From Thozetella sp. PMI_491 (taxonomy: Eukaryota > Ascomycota > Sordariomycetes > Chaetosphaeriales > Chaetosphaeriaceae), in the NCBI GenBank assembly GCA_021432635.1, contig MU270015.1:1225762-1289761 (forward strand): a DNA stretch of 64,000 bases, read 5' to 3'. Shown in pieces: positions 22,024 to 32,864 of the stretch. Positions within the stretch are counted from its first letter, which is position 1. Each line of letters begins with the position of its first letter. The translations under genes and the position numbers were made by a program. Under the pieces are notes generated by a model, which had not been told where the DNA came from, ran no database searches, and saw nothing but the letters and a program-made list of their open reading frames with translations.

Positions 22024-23775
22024 ATGCCGTCGTCCTCTGAGCAAGAGATCAAGGTCGGTGACTACGTCTTTCTGAGACTTCACCAGCTCGGGATTCGATC
22101 CGTCTTCGGTGTTCCGGGAGACTACAACCTCAAATTACTAGATTTCGTCGAGCCCGCTGGTCTTCATTGGGTCGGCAACTGCAACGAGCTTAATGCGGCC
22201 TACGCTGCCGATGGATACGCAAGAATCAATGGCATCAGCGCCTTGGTTACTACCTTCGGCGTAGGCGAACTTTCCGCTATCAATGGCATCGCAGGCGCGT
22301 ATGCGGAGAAGGCACCTATTATACACATTGTTGGCACCCCCTCGCGCGAACTTCAGAACAGGCGTGTGCATGTGCATCATACCTTCGCTGACGGGGAATA
22401 TCGGCGTTTCGCTACTGCACATGCATGTGTTACAGTTGCCCAGTCCAACCTCATGGATCCCACCACGGCTCCAGATGAGATCGACCGTGTCTTGGAGCTG
22501 GCACTATTCCACCAGCGGCCGGTATATCTAGAGATTCCTGACGACATGGTTAACGTTAGGGTGTCCCGAGCGAACTTAAATCTCAAGCCCAAGCTGGGAC
22601 TATCGTTTGCGCCAGAAACGGAGAATGAGATCCTTAAAGTCCAAGAAATCGTTGAAGCTCTCCACTCCGCCAAACGGCCAGTGATCCTGGTAGATGGAGA
22701 AAGCAGAGGACTTGGTATTCTAGATCAGATCGACGAATTGATCACGACAACAGCGTGGCCTACCTGGACAACAATCTTTGGCAAAGGTCTGATTGACGAG
22801 AATCGCGACAATGTCCACGGCATTTTCCGAGGAAAATACGGGCCCGAAACGGCATTGGCCTACATCAATTCTGCCGACCTAGTCCTACATTTTGGTCCCC
22901 ACCTCAGTGACACAAACACCTTCAGTTTTACCACAGTTCCCAATGAGACCGTCACGATAGCATTCTCGCAGAATACCGTCAAGAATGGGAGCAATATATA
23001 TCACGATTTCCCTACGCGAAGATTTCTCTCCAAAGTGCTAGAATCGCTTGATCGGAGCCAAATTGTCCATGCCGAGGGACCACTGAAGTACGTCCGACCA
23101 CAGTTGCAGCCCGGCCGTTCTGGACCTCTACTCCAAAAGGAGTTTTGGGGAGTTGTCAACTCGCTCATCCGACCTGGAGACATTGTATTAGCAGAAACAG
23201 GAACTTCCGCGTATGGAAGTCGAACTTTTGAGCTACCACCAAGGACGAGGCTTTTCACCTGCGTTACATGGCTTTCGATCGGGTATATGCTGCCGGCAAC
23301 TCTCGGCGCAGCTCTGGCACAACGAGAGATACTCCAAGCCAAGGCCGATAGCGCAGAGAACAAATCCCCCAGAGAACGCGTGATATTGTTCATCGGTGAT
23401 GGAAGTCTCCAGATGACAGCCCAGGAAATAAGCACCATAATCAGGGAGAAGCTCAATGTCACCATTTTCGTCATCAATAATAATGGCTACACCATCGAAC
23501 GAGTAATTCACGGCCGAAAGCAGGTGTACAACGACATAGCGCCTTGGAACCATCAAGCGGCGCTGAATCTGTTCGGCCAGGATGAAGAGAGCGCGTCCCA
23601 GAACTTCTTCAGGGCAAAGACTTGGGAGGAGCTTGACGCTATATTTGAGTCCCCGCGATTTCAATCTGATGGTGGTATTAAATTGGTGGAAGTCTTTTTG
23701 GGCCAGGAGGATTGCATCGATGCTCTGCTGGACCTTCTAAACAGGCAGATATTGGAGGAAAATAACCACAGCTAG
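22024..23775 (+). CDS. Pyruvate decarboxylase / 2-oxo-acid decarboxylase
   Basis: A single exon of 583 aa, close to the usual 560-580 aa. This is a thiamine-diphosphate enzyme that converts pyruvate to acetaldehyde and CO2 in the cytosol, the first step of ethanol fermentation; related members act on indolepyruvate or branched 2-oxo acids. The N-terminal domain has the cofactor glutamate in NCNELNAAYAADGYAR (Glu55) and the catalytic His pair in VHHT (118-119). The C-terminal domain has the GDGS (458-461) to NNNGYT diphosphate and magnesium motif. Residue 121 onward reads FADGEY where yeast-type enzymes have LGxGDF, so substrate range may differ. No lesion is seen. The neighbours (a dead CHAT gene and a protease) give no pathway hint. 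Confidence 0.93.
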   Translation: MPSSSEQEIKVGDYVFLRLHQLGIRSVFGVPGDYNLKLLDFVEPAGLHWVGNCNELNAAYAADGYARINGISALVTTFGVGELSAINGIAGAYAEKAPIIHIVGTPSRELQNRRVHVHHTFADGEYRRFATAHACVTVAQSNLMDPTTAPDEIDRVLELALFHQRPVYLEIPDDMVNVRVSRANLNLKPKLGLSFAPETENEILKVQEIVEALHSAKRPVILVDGESRGLGILDQIDELITTTAWPTWTTIFGKGLIDENRDNVHGIFRGKYGPETALAYINSADLVLHFGPHLSDTNTFSFTTVPNETVTIAFSQNTVKNGSNIYHDFPTRRFLSKVLESLDRSQIVHAEGPLKYVRPQLQPGRSGPLLQKEFWGVVNSLIRPGDIVLAETGTSAYGSRTFELPPRTRLFTCVTWLSIGYMLPATLGAALAQREILQAKADSAENKSPRERVILFIGDGSLQMTAQEISTIIREKLNVTIFVINNNGYTIERVIHGRKQVYNDIAPWNHQAALNLFGQDEESASQNFFRAKTWEELDAIFESPRFQSDGGIKLVEVFLGQEDCIDALLDLLNRQILEENNHS

Positions 23776-24183
23776 TGGTACTCGTTGTTGTTCATGACTG
23801 ACCGGGTAACTTATCAAGGCACATTTCATACGGTTCTTAGTTCCAAATCCAGTATCCAGATCACCATGTTGTGCTGAAACTATGAGTTTGACCTGCACAG
23901 GTCGGTCTGAAATTGCTCTCCATCCGTAGAAGCCTTAAGAAGCCGGGGTTGGCGATAGGAGGACATTAAGTAACTTATTGACTGATATTTACTGGCCCAT
24001 GTAAATGATTTTTTTGGGGTACTGAGTCAGGACTGAGATTAGAATAGTAACGGTTATTCCTAGTATTGCCGCTTTCCTAGCCTGGATCTGCTACCCTAGA
24101 AGAGTGCTTTCTGTTCTAAGGTCCAAACTGCATCATAGAAGGAAAAGAGATCCAGATATTCTTATTTAGCCCAGTTTTACTTG
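23776..24183. other. Convergent intergenic region
   Basis: 3' regions of the decarboxylase and subtilisin genes; nothing else seen. Confidence 0.45.
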
Positions 24184-27100
24184 CTACGGAGTGTATGGCA
24201 GAATTGTGAGACTAGGTGTCTGCCACACCTGCCAGCCAGAAGAGAGGTTCGGGTCACCATGTGGAAGTAATCCGGCAAACCGCATACTAGAGTTGGTACC
24301 AAAGTCAGCCATCAGCGAATGATACGCGCCGAGACTAAGCCATGAAGCCCTAGCCCGTGGCGGCTAGATGGAAGGAGATATCGGCTTACATGTACGTGCC
24401 AGGGGCAATGTAACTCCCGTTCGCAAGCTTGCCGAACCACATAAACTGCTGCGCATTCTTCAGGCTGGGATAGAAGGTGCGCATTTCATGGTTGAATGGG
24501 AAGCTCGAAGTGCTCTCTTTGTTCATCGTAGAAGGATCAAAGATGCCAGCACTGGTGTCTCCATAGGTAGTGGCTGATCCAACATACTTGTTCTGTCCTA
24601 CGGCAGGAGGGTACTTCCATTCGGATTCCGTCCAGTGGGCGGAAAATATCTGCCAGCAGAAGACAAGACTCGTTAGATAGAAATCTAAAAGAGGGAGGAC
24701 TGGTAGATGATCAAGAGGGCAAGGCAGAGTGACAAGATCCACTTACATCCCAGCGAAGCTCCCTGACACTGTATTTTAGTTGCAGAGAGATATTCGGATA
24801 GCTGGCCACACTCGGTGACAGGTCGAAATTATAGCTAGATGAATATCCAGGTTAGCACGTACAAGCCCGAGAAAACACGGTCGTCCTACTGGAAACAGGA
24901 AACTCACGAGTGATACTGTTGAATGTTCTCGCGGTTTGGCCCACTGATCTGCTTGGGGAATCCCGGGGGGTAAAGATTGCCCGAGATCTGTGCGCGGAGG
25001 TCAAAGGCTGCCCCCAAATACGGTATAGAGAGCTTGTCCCCGTTGCTGCCCTGAATGACGACCTTGCCGTTGTAGATGGGTAGCAACGATGCGGTAACCC
25101 CCGTAGGTGGAGAAAACGTGAAGGTGGCCGTCTTTTGCTGTCCTGCTGCGACGCTGAATGTACCTTTAGGGAGCACCACCGCCGGGACATAGGACTTTGG
25201 CACTAGCTCGGGCAGCGATGCGATGTAGGCAGGGTTAAGCGCCGACTGCATGTTGAAGCCGCCCGCCGGCTCCAGCGTGAAATTGTACGTAACGGTGGAC
25301 GTACCCGTGTTCGCTACCACGACGTTCCACGTACCGTTCAGATGCGCTGTGTCGTTGAGCGCGATGTTGTCGAAGGTCAGCTGAGTCGTCGTGCTCACGA
25401 CGCTCCATGCATCCACTAGACCGGAGCCAACTTGTGCTACTGGTGCAAACGCCCCATAGTTGATCGGGATTGTTCCACCAAGTGGCGTGAGCGTCTGCCA
25501 GGGCAAGGAGCGGCCGCTAGCTACCAGGCGGTGCTTGATCCTGTAAGCCGTCTGGTTCCCCCACACGCTTCTGCCTCCATGCGCCGATATATACAGCGCA
25601 GCGACACCAGCCATCATTGGAGTGGCCATCGAAGTTCCACTCAGGACCGCCCAGCCCTCGTTTAGATAAGTGGAAAAGATGTTGCCTCCGGCAGCGGCCA
25701 CGTCCGGACGCGTGCCCAGGTCGTAGGCAGGACCCCAAGAGGTAAACTCGGACGGCACTCCTCCAGAGATAGAAGGAATACCCTCTCCAGGACGAATGGA
25801 CCAGTCCACAACTGGACTGCCGCCAGCTGCATACGCGCTCACGATTGCCTCGCCGTCGGCCTTGCTGATGGCCAATATGTTGCCGCGGGGTGATGGCACA
25901 ACGGGTGTCTTTACGAGACTGGAGTCGTTGTTGTAGACCAGCAGGATGAAGGCGCCACCGGCTAGGGCGTTATTCATCTGGGTACTGATATCGCACTGCG
26001 CGGCCTGTTTCACCAGGACGATTGTTGGGGCTGAAGGAGCACTGCCAGCGGGGAGGGGTGCGCATGCTTGGGCATCATCCGACGTATTGAGCGATATTGG
26101 AACGACCGGCCAGACTGCGATTATAGCCAGGGGAGCCGGCTGTGAATTCGCGACGAAATAAGAGAAGCCAAAGCTGCTCGTCTGTCCATCTATGGTGGAG
26201 CTGACCGTCCCGCTAGGGAGGATGACCACGGGAGCGTCCATGGATGCAACCGCGATGACGTCCTTGCCAGCAGAGGTGTCGCTGATGCTGATGGGGCCGT
26301 CGTCTCCCGAGTCTATCCATGGCTGAGTGTCAGTACTTTCTTGGAGTGGATGTTTATGTAACTAATCGGAGCAGATCTCAAAGCAGGGGCTTTAATACTC
26401 CGAATGTATGGAGAAAGTGGGAATCAAGAACGCAGGAAGACGAACTCATCGCGGCTACCGTCACAACCACCCCGGCTGCCATATACCGCGCAGACAGCTC
26501 GGCTAGACCGTCATCCGGCCAGCCAGCGCCACCGCCCAGGCTGGCAGTAATGATATCACAGCCTTGGTTATACGCTGCGACGAAGGCGGCGAGAATATTA
26601 TCACCGGTTGCGCCACCAGTCTGTTCACAGTCTCGGTAAGTTCGGGCTACATGCTTCTAATGGCGCTTGAGAGGAGAAACGTACAGCGCCAAAGACTTTG
26701 TATGAGTAGATCGTTGCGTCCGGAGCGATCCCAGTGAATCTACGCTCGAATTAGTCGAGAGTCCTGTTTCGCTTCGCAAGGGACAGATCACGGGAAAACC
26801 TACTCGTCGCTCTTCCCGGCGATGATTCCTGTTACGTGCGTTCCGTGCCCGGCTTGGTCGTTGGGAATCGGATCCGGAGCCGTAGTGGCAGGGTAGTCTA
26901 TACAAGCTTATTAGCTCTAATTCATGCGGCCCAAGAGCCATGTTTGCCAGTTGGAGGGCAAAAGTACTCACCATCTCCCACAAAGTCATAGCCACCCGCG
27001 ATCTTACAGCCAGTACCGAAGCATCCTCCCAGCTATCACTATGTTAACGATGACTGCCCTCAAAATGATTCATCGGCCAGGAAAGCTATAGACTTACAGC

Positions 27101-27618
27101 AGGATGGTTGAAGTCGACACCCGTGTCCACAACGCCGATTTTCACGCCGCTGCCCGTGAACCCGGCGAGATGGACCTTGTCGGCGTTGACAAAAGGGAGG
27201 AACGAATAGTTCGCATAATCGTCCCGTTTGAAGATCATCGACGGAACGGGAGCCTCGACCGTATAGTTCTTGGTGTTCCACGTGTTAACAGCTCCCGCCA
27301 GCTCCTGGACGTCCTGGCGTGTGTGATTCTTCCAGAAAATGCTAAGCCCCGAAAAGACGTCAGATTTAAACGTCCTAAGCACCTCGGCACCTTGGGCTTT
27401 GAGCCGATTTGTAATGTCGTCGATTTCCCCCTAACCTGAATGTTAACTGTGGATCGGCACCACGCTGAGTAGGAGGGGCACTGTACGGAATTCACTTCGA
27501 CAATGTACCGGTGAGGTATAACCGTTGCATTGTGTCTGCTAGACGAGGGTCTCGGCGCCTGAGAGGCAGCAAGACCACCCGCAATGGGTAGAATGGCAAG
27601 GATGCTGGCTAGATGCAT
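24184..27618 (-). CDS. Secreted subtilisin-like serine protease (S8A, Vpr-like with PA domain)
   Basis: Ten exons on the minus strand: 27618-27487, 27430-27098, 27032-26972, 26897-26804, 26739-26685, 26620-26446, 26312-24908, 24834-24747, 24649-24390 and 24286-24184, giving 901 aa with all frames closing. It has a signal peptide (MHLASILAILPIAGGLAA) and an I9-like propeptide starting HRYIVE. The catalytic triad is Asp146 (VVDTGVDFNHPA), His193 (GHGTHV) and Ser511 (LSGTSMATP). A protease-associated insert lies between His and Ser, and a beta-rich Fn3-like C-terminus follows the catalytic domain. It would digest extracellular protein. Intron 6 (133 nt) resembles the repeated introns of the peptide precursor gene. 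It is not a kexin: there is no P domain and no membrane anchor, so a role in processing that precursor is not implied. Confidence 0.9.
26313..26445 (-). other. Introner-like intron, copy 4 (subtilisin intron 6)
   Basis: 133 nt, donor GTTCGT, acceptor GATAG. Blocks shared with the precursor introns: TCTTCCTG after the donor, GAGTATT in the middle, TACATAAAC, AAGAAA-TACTGAC-CTC near the branch point, and CTC-GCCATGGA-AG at the end. Similarity runs the full length in the same orientation relative to splicing. Confidence 0.7.
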
Positions 27619-29385
27619 CTCGAGGAAGGTGTGTGGTTGATAGCACTGTCATGCAACCACCATGACGGTGCCATTCTTGCTTTATAGCCCATCTTTAGCC
27701 ATTCCTCTGAATGCGATGATCGTGAAAGAGAGAAGAACTCAAGGGAAGCGCTCCGACGGTCCGTCTATCCAGAATCCTAGGGATAGCCTCACTAATCATA
27801 TCCTCGGATTTCGAACGTTCAACCACTCGTATTTGCCTGGTGCATAGCGCCACCAGAAGCTTGCTGGGGTCTTCTCTTCATCTAGGTTAACTCATATCCA
27901 GGCTGCTTTTTAACCCTGTCAATGGGACGGGATGGTTCTCATGGCGCTCTAGACTATCGAGCGCCACGCGCGCGGGGTTGTGGCGTGGGATGACCGGTTG
28001 CGAATAGGTAGGCCATGGTTTGTGTGCAGTTTTGGGCGTAAAGGTGGCGAAGGGAAACCAGGATCCTGATATTTGCGCGGGTCAGGTACATAAACGCTCG
28101 CAGTCTGGAGCGAGAACCGCCGCACGGGGAAGAGCGGTATGCCGAATCGAGCTAGCTAGCAGGGCTGGTGCGGCATGATGACCAGAGCACTGGGCCCTGT
28201 TCGGTGTGGTACACAGCGTGGGATATACCTTCAGCGTGAGCAATAGTCTCGAACCCGGTGTGGCTTCGGCCCCTGCTTATAGGCAGCATTATGCGAAGCC
28301 GGCCGTATCCGCGTAACCCGCCGCGTTGTCGTCTAAATCCAGCGCTCGGTACCGCCCACGTGGGAGAACGGGCGGGTCGACCACATGGGCAAGTAAGCTT
28401 ATCATTTCGGCCCGGCGAGCCTTACGCAGGCCCATTACAGCATCCCAGGGGCGGGAAGCAGCTAGAATCCAGATCAAGCCTTGGAGCCCCCACGAGCAAC
28501 GGGATACGGACAGGGAAGTGCACGGACAAGGTGGTGCGGTGAGTGGGATGTGGGTGCACAGGCTGCTTCCGCGATTGGCCACCCGGCATCTCACCAAATG
28601 TGCTCAGCCGCAGGGATGCTCATCCCATCACGGGAGCTGGCATTCATTTGTCCCAAGATCTGAGCTACGGCGCATGGAAGAGCGAACGCCACTAATATTG
28701 TGCAACGGTGAAGGCTGCGGGAGGGTCCAATGGGCCGGCGACGAACAAGATAGAGGCGTACCAGCCCCCGCTTCACGGGACGATGCTCCGGGGATGATGG
28801 CCGTGCGGGCTGCCTAGCTGCAGTCTAAGCCTTGTGGTATAAGGCTCCAATGGGCAGCTTTCCAGCCAGCAAGGCTGAAACATAGGACGGGAAGAGGCAT
28901 CGACCTTTCTTAGCGTGCGTTCCCGGGTTGCGGGTCCATCTGCGATTATAAGGTGCGTCGGTTCCACTTGTGGAACATTAGATGATAGAAAGAGGTGTTG
29001 GTTGTTTACTTGCAGAATAATATCTTCCTGCAGCCTCCCCCTGCTTGACCATAGCCGGTCCTGTTCCGTTTGTAAGCTGTGTCAGCCCTTGTCTCTCGAA
29101 TTGCATAAACGCTGGCAATGATAGAGACTTAAGAAGAAGATCATGTGAACTTTGTTTAGTCAGGCAATGGAACCATGGTCACTTGGGCGACTGAGGGATA
29201 GATCGGTTAGACCTTATTCTCTATTGTTGATATTTGGTCGGCCGTCTCGCAACGGCTACCGTTACTCTTGCACATTACTCCTGACTCCTGTCCTGAAATT
29301 CGAGCCGTATCCTCGGAAGTGCCACCCATCTCCCATATACGAATATTTGACGCAAGTCGCGTCCAGGCCTCGCTCTCCTACTCTC
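27619..29385. other. Intergenic stretch, nothing recognisable
   Basis: About 1.8 kb; the first part is the promoter of the subtilisin gene. A plus-strand open frame at 28326-28817 has no family features. Confidence 0.45.
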
Positions 29386-31363
29386 TCAGTTGTGGTTCAT
29401 AAGAATAGCATCCAGATCGAAACGCGTCACCACGTTCATGTTGCCCCACACCGCTTCTTGCCACAGCTTCTCGGAGAGTCCGGCGCCAGGGGAGTCCTTG
29501 GGCCAATCGATGCGTGTCAACACCTCCTTGGCCTCTTGCCAGTCCGTGACCTGCGCCGCACGGCTCCAAGTCCGGATTCGCTGGCCGAACCAGTGGCGAA
29601 GGGTCCGGAAGGGGCTGGTGTCATCCTCGGGACAGCCGCTGGCCTCCTGAATCGCTATCTGCGTCTTGGCAATAGTATAGGCTCCTGTAAACACCTTCCA
29701 GAGCCAAATCTCGAGGTCACCTCCAATGGATTTGATGGTCCCCTCGGTGTTATCGATGTCCTGCGTCAGTCGAATATACAGCCGGCTGTACACGTCGCAG
29801 TCGTTGATGGGCCGGTCGGCAACGACGTTGTCGACATACAGAGCGCCGCCCGGAGCGATGCGAGACCAGTAGGAATTGCTGAGCGGACGGGACACGACGG
29901 TGGACCAGTGATCGACCATCGGCCTGGACACGAGATCATAATTTTCCTTCACTTCCCTCTTGCTGGCTTCCATGGCGGCCGTCTTGAGGGATTCGACATA
30001 ATCGATGGGCTGGTTCTGGGGGGCTTCGGTCGTGAGGTAGTCATCGATGAAACAGCAGAGGCGGCTGCAGTATCTCTCGCGGGCAAGGGGCGTCAGGATC
30101 TTCAAGCCATCGAGGTCTTGGTGAGCATAGGCTCGTGATTGGATCTCTTTTGCGGTGCTTTTCTTGCCAGTGAAGTAGGGGATCACCCTCAGGCCATCCA
30201 ACCGGACACTTGGATCTTTGTGGGCGTTGAACGCTTCGTAGCCCACGTTTCTTGTCATCTTGGAAAGGCGAGGGTGCAAATAACCTGTTGTCGTGTATAC
30301 AAACTCGTGTGCGCTAGCAGGAGAAGGATCCGTCAGTCGCGTTGCCTATTGCATCGAATCGCTGACTGCGACTTACACCGCAATGTAATTGCCAAGGATC
30401 TTGTTGCGTTCGGCATAAGTGGAGCCATCGGCGTCATCTAGGTCCTCTATGAGGTCCAGAACCGTCATCAGGCCATCGAGATGCGTCTTTGCGGCAAGTA
30501 GGTTGCCGAAACCGCTCTGGGCTCGGGTGTGAGCCCTGTTCTGCGATGCAGAGCAATGAAGAGGGGGGCGGGGAGACGCACCTCCACGACGCAAAGCGTA
30601 GCTATCAGCTTCACAGTTGCCGTCGTCTTCGTCGCGTCGAAGTCGTTTAAGCACTTGTTTGCCAGATTGATGCATTCTATCTTGTGGAACAAGTACGTGG
30701 ACTCGAAGGTCTGGTACTCCCTCGTCTTCCAGGCATAGTGCAGGGCCGCGATGAGCAGGGAAGTCCGCAGCTCAATCGGATCCTGGCCTGCAATGGAGAT
30801 GTTGCTCGCTTCAGCAGCCGACACCTTGCTGCCCCCACAGGCGGAAATAACTTTTGGTCCATTGGTCAGCGTCTGCCGAGCGCCATGAGCCAGCCTGCTG
30901 CGACCAACTTACAGTGGTAGAGCAGCTCTTTCGACCTATAGGCCATCTCGACCTGGAGGCTGTTAAACGGATCTATCACGTCTCCAGCAACCCGCCACGG
31001 AACGTGCACTCCTGGAAGGGTCGACTTGAGGCGTCTCCTATCCCGCAAGGGAAGCACCGGCCCTGGATATTCGCATATTCGTCCCAGTTTGGTGCAGTTG
31101 ATGCTTGAAATGTGTGTGGTTAGCCACGATGTGCACAGTTTTTGATCTTGGTACGCTCGCTAGGCGATACGGTCGCCGACGCGCTTTTCGGATATTTGGT
31201 CCAAGCTGGATAGTCTGTTTGGGCGGCGGCCCGCGGGAGTGGTGGCTTACCACATAGGTCGTCTCTCATCGCAGCGCACGCGCCGTTCCTTGCAGGTGGA
31301 GCAGCCGCTGCGACTACGGTTGACAAAACGGTGTTTTCTATGCTGAGAATCTTTGGGAGCCAT
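29386..31363 (-). CDS. Zn2Cys6 transcription factor (paralogue of the gene at 18081-20072)
   Basis: Five exons on the minus strand: 31363-31251, 31103-30913, 30850-30582, 30516-30377 and 30313-29386, giving 546 aa. The zinc cluster uses Cys21, 24, 31, 38, 41 and 48 (STCKERRVRCDERRPMCINC). The first two introns and the one after the ALCVVE/ALCVIE motif sit at the same places and phases as in the paralogue. Exon 4 has exactly the same length (140 nt) as the matching exon there. The paralogue has one more intron, within the region matching exon 3 here. No lesion is seen. As a nuclear DNA-binding regulator it could act on CGG-type sites; its targets are unknown. Confidence 0.85.
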
Positions 31364-32864
31364 TTTGTTTACACGGAGCAGATGTTAAACTGAGTTAATG
31401 CTGCTTGGTCTCCTGGAATCAGCGTCCGGCGCAGGAGTTGTCGACGAGATCTCGTGCTTGCCCTCGAAGCTGGGCCTGGTCCGAGACACGCAGCAGGTAC
31501 GAAACTCACCCGCAGAATTGGGTCACTCTCGTTCGTCCCACACTGTATTTCAATACCTTGAGCTGTGACTTAGGGGCGCCCCCTTTTTCCTCTCGGCAGT
31601 CGATGGATGGCGAGATCGAAAGGATATAGCATGCCGTCCACTGGTGACGACCTACGCGAAACCATAATCTCTGTCGACGACGGCGACGCGGCGTTAGGTC
31701 TTACGTTTTGGTAACGCATTTGATGTGGGCCTTATCCGACGGCCCAATCACGGCCTTCCTGCGCCACTCCCTGGATGGCGGGACGCGACAGGGGCACTAC
31801 CATTGCCGAGGCTCCCAATCAGCATCCATCGGCACGAGCCCGAGGGGACCGGCCCCACAGCTAAAGCAACGCTAGCTTTTGCTTGTTCCCTAACTTGGCC
31901 CTTTATGCGACGAAGGGGGTCGCAGGGGGGTTTGCTTGTATGTGTTATGTCATCCACAGCTCTCGGACCGAGTCTGGTAGGGCGAGGTGTAGTTAATAGT
32001 GAGTGGCTGTTCTTGCTGCCGAGAGGGCCGTCCGAATCTCGCCCAAATCTCGGCGCCTAGGATCAAGCGCGCCGCGCTATCTACACATATTAGGTAGTAT
32101 TAGCCGCTCACCTGAGCTGTTTCACACCTTGTTGCCCAATCGAGTGCGCCGCTCCGAACAAGGGTCTACAAGAGTCTATAATTCAAGCCTGACACCCTTG
32201 CCACCACCTGCTGTGTCACCTGGTATTGGGGGCTTTCCATGTGCTTTATAACTCGTCTAGTAAATCCAGAATTGGTTAGCGCCATCAGGTTCGTGGAGAT
32301 TGCAGCTTCATTGGATCTATAGGTATGCTGCCTGACTGCTACCTACATGACCTACATGACTAGCTCAGTCTGCCTTGGCCTGGTGTTGCAACTGCTCGTC
32401 CCGTGCTTCACTCGTCCCCTAAAATCATGCGGTCAGATTAGTACCTTACTAACTGCACTAACAAAGCCAAAAATATGTGTTAGGTGTTCTTGCCCTAAAT
32501 CCGGCCATATATACGCAATTTCCAACGCATACCCTACAGTATAGGGTGGTAAGACGGTCACTGGACCACGCCCTTGCCCTTGTCAACTAGGCGACAGCCG
32601 TGACGCGGATTGGCAATGCCGATTATGAAAGCCGGAACAAACGGCTCCGGCCAGAGGTGTGGTATCTCACGCTGTGTTGTTGAAGCGAACCCCGCGTTGC
32701 AGCCATAGCAAGACACCCAATTACAAAAGTTAGGATGTAAATAGCTCCCTTACCTAACCTACCAAACCTACCCAGCTTCGCGGAGCTGAAAATTGAAACT
32801 CATTGCCACACCAACCTCCTGGAGATACTCTGGATTTAGACCCCACGCTGTCGTGCAAGTTCAA
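31364..32864. other. Intergenic stretch, nothing recognisable
   Basis: About 1.5 kb between divergent genes. Small direct repeat CTACATGAC CTACATGAC near 32345-32360. Confidence 0.45.

Noticed and set aside
24184-27618. Subtilisin as the kexin that processes the precursor
   Set aside because: Architecture is an S8A secreted protease with a protease-associated insert, no P domain or membrane anchor, and the precursor has no dibasic sites.
28240-28270. TCGAACCC-like box as part of a tRNA gene
   Set aside because: Flanking bases do not pair into a T-arm or acceptor stem on either strand.
29152-30138. Long plus-strand open frame (328 codons)
   Set aside because: Antisense shadow of the last exon of the Zn2Cys6 gene at 29386-31363, which has clear homology and splice sites.
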